Position numbers and translations under genes: made by a program. The notes under the pieces are model-generated. The model saw only the letters and a program-made list of their open reading frames with translations, was not told the origin of the DNA and did no database searches. DNA of 16,258 nt from an uncultured Christensenella sp. (lineage in GTDB: Bacteria > Bacillota > Clostridia > Christensenellales > UBA1242): positions 1 to 16,258 of the forward strand of contig CASEYA010000038.1 of assembly GCA_949291975.1 (NCBI GenBank). The letters run 5' to 3'. Shown here piece by piece: positions 15,304 through 16,258 of this stretch; the stretch's first letter is position 1; every line of letters begins with the position of its first letter.

Positions 15304-15657
15304 ATGGACTATGTTTCAATTTTAATAATTTTTGTAATTTTTATTCTTATTGTTTGCGTTGCAATTTTTCACATGGTTCACAGTAACACAAAACCTTTAA
15401 AAATAGACAATACCAAAAGCGAACTTAAAAAATCTCGTGATAAAATAATTGAAATGCCACTTCGAAAGGAAAAATATCCACTTTTCATTTTTGAGAATGG
15501 CGAAAAGAAGGAATTTGCAATAAAGCCAAAACAAACTGCAAAAAATAATGCAAATTCAAAAACTACAATCAAAAAATCTGTTCAAAAAGCAAATATTAAG
15601 AAAAAAGAAAGCTCAGCAAAAAGTCCAAAAATAAACAACAAAGGAGATAAAGAATGA
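15304..15657 (+). CDS. Small basic membrane-anchored protein, unknown function
   Basis: The 117-aa product has one N-terminal helix (about residues 3-25, VSILIIFVIFILIVCVAIFH) and a long Lys-rich tail, especially from residue 75 on (repeated KxxxKK and SAKSPK), which probably stays in the cytoplasm and is disordered. AAGGAG overlaps the PHP stop codon, 4 nt separate the two genes, and its stop overlaps the start of rpiB (ATGA), so translation is likely coupled. The basic tail could bind nucleic acid or acidic membrane or protein partners; this is a guess from charge alone. No known family was recognised. Confidence 0.72.
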   Translation: MDYVSILIIFVIFILIVCVAIFHMVHSNTKPLKIDNTKSELKKSRDKIIEMPLRKEKYPLFIFENGEKKEFAIKPKQTAKNNANSKTTIKKSVQKANIKKKESSAKSPKINNKGDKE

Positions 15658-16082
15658 TTTACATTGCAAGTGACCATGCGGGTTATCCCACAAAATTAAA
15701 GGTTCTGGCACTTTTGGAAAAGCATGAACTTGAATTTGAAGATTTGGGAACAAACACCACAGATAGCGTGGATTATCCAGACTACGCAAAAAAGTTGGCT
15801 GAAAAGGTTGTGTCTTCACCAGATAGTGTTGGTATTTTGATTTGCCGAACAGGAATAGGAATGTCAATTGCGGTAAATCGCTTTAAGGGCATTCGTGGTG
15901 CTCTTTGTCGAAGCGCAAAAGATGCACTTCTTGCAAGACAGCACAATAATGCAAATGTTCTTGTTCTTGGTTCAATTAAATGCTGTGCAAAAAGAAGAAA
16001 AATCATTAGAACATTTTTAAATGCCAAATTTGAGGGCGGAAGGCATGAAAGAAGAGTTGAAAAATTAGATAAACTAAACTAA
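15654..16082 (+). CDS. rpiB: Ribose-5-phosphate isomerase B
   Basis: Interconverts ribose 5-phosphate and ribulose 5-phosphate in the non-oxidative pentose phosphate pathway. The 142-aa length is typical of RpiB/LacAB. Recognisable motifs are ASDHAGY (Asp7, His8), DYPDYA, GILICRTGIGMSIAVNR with the catalytic Cys64, RQHNNANVLVLG with the conserved His, and the C-terminal FEGGRHERRVEKL. The residue after the catalytic Cys, nearly always Gly (CGTG), is Arg65 here, encoded by CGA, one base from GGA. AAAGGAG lies before the ATG, which overlaps the upstream stop by four bases. It is the last gene of the cluster. Confidence 0.95.
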   Translation: MIYIASDHAGYPTKLKVLALLEKHELEFEDLGTNTTDSVDYPDYAKKLAEKVVSSPDSVGILICRTGIGMSIAVNRFKGIRGALCRSAKDALLARQHNNANVLVLGSIKCCAKRRKIIRTFLNAKFEGGRHERRVEKLDKLN

Positions 16083-16199
16083 GTTTTTTTCAAGTTTTAT
16101 TTATTTTAACATTTCAAATCAAAGTGAAAAATTTTTAATTTTGTTACTAAAAATCAAGATTTAAAGCTTTGTTCAATTTATGATACATGATAAATTTCA

Positions 16200-16250
16200 G
16201 GAAATAGAGATATTGTGTGAATTAAATTTCACCATTCTATTTCCTTTTTT
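16200..16250 (+). terminator. Intrinsic terminator downstream of rpiB
   Basis: GGAAATAGA (16200-16208) pairs perfectly with TCTATTTCC (16236-16244), followed by TTTTTT (16245-16250). Inside, GTGAA/TTCAC adds a second short stem. It lies 118 nt after the rpiB stop; the stretch between shows no gene. Because of that distance it could instead be an attenuator in the leader of a gene beyond the window. Confidence 0.75.
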
Positions 16251-16258
16251 GGTTTTGA

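Noticed and set aside
16060..16090. Short hairpin AAACT/AGTTT with T-run just after rpiB
   Set aside because: Only 5 A-T-rich pairs; too weak to call as a terminator.
16180..16258. ORF from ATG 16180 running off the window
   Set aside because: No ribosome site, lies over the hairpin terminator, and has no protein-like composition.

Overview
The window looks like an ordinary chromosomal stretch of a low-GC bacterium of the Bacillota (Clostridia-like, probably an uncultured anaerobe). The evidence is AT-rich DNA, AGGAG-type ribosome sites before almost every gene, near-consensus sigma-A promoters, a large SRP RNA with an Alu domain of the Bacillus/Clostridium type, tRNA genes with encoded CCA, and standard stop codons including TGA. 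This assignment is inference; no species can be named from the sequence alone. No transposase, phage, CRISPR array or origin is visible.

Layout. (1) 1-219 minus: SRP RNA, cut by the window edge, with a clear promoter. (2) 363-8520 plus: a tight cluster of a CBS-domain protein with a HEPN-like N-terminus, a type 2 isoleucyl-tRNA synthetase, an RluA-fold protein that has lost its catalytic aspartate, two exported proteins of unknown function, and glutamyl-tRNA synthetase. Gaps are 23 nt or less, and two junctions overlap. (3) 8694-8740: a terminator usable from both sides, facing a minus-strand ABC exporter half-transporter (8756-10588) with a strong promoter and a candidate operator. (4) 10790-11096: a two-gene tRNA operon, Ala(TGC)-Ile(GAT), with promoter, leader hairpin, spacer hairpin and terminator. 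(5) 11099-13237 minus: a possible decayed gene, then a two-gene SufC/SufB-type Fe-S assembly system and its promoter. (6) 13287-16082 plus: a small membrane protein, an HD-domain phosphohydrolase, a PHP-domain phosphoesterase, a small basic membrane-anchored protein and RpiB. The last four may be one operon. A hairpin terminator follows at 16200-16250.

How they fit together. Region 2 is mainly translation: two aminoacyl-tRNA synthetases, an RNA-modification-like fold and a possible nucleotide-sensing protein, next to the SRP RNA and near tRNA genes. Regions 5 and 6 are divergent, with a palindrome over one of the two promoters. The Fe-S genes are only two, with no cysteine desulfurase or U-type scaffold next to them, which fits the reduced SUF-like systems of anaerobes.

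The most unusual points are the RluA-like protein without its catalytic Asp, the HEPN-like/CBS fusion, the minimal Fe-S pair with a possible gene remnant behind it, and the structured tRNA leader. I see no clearly new multi-gene defence or metabolic system.
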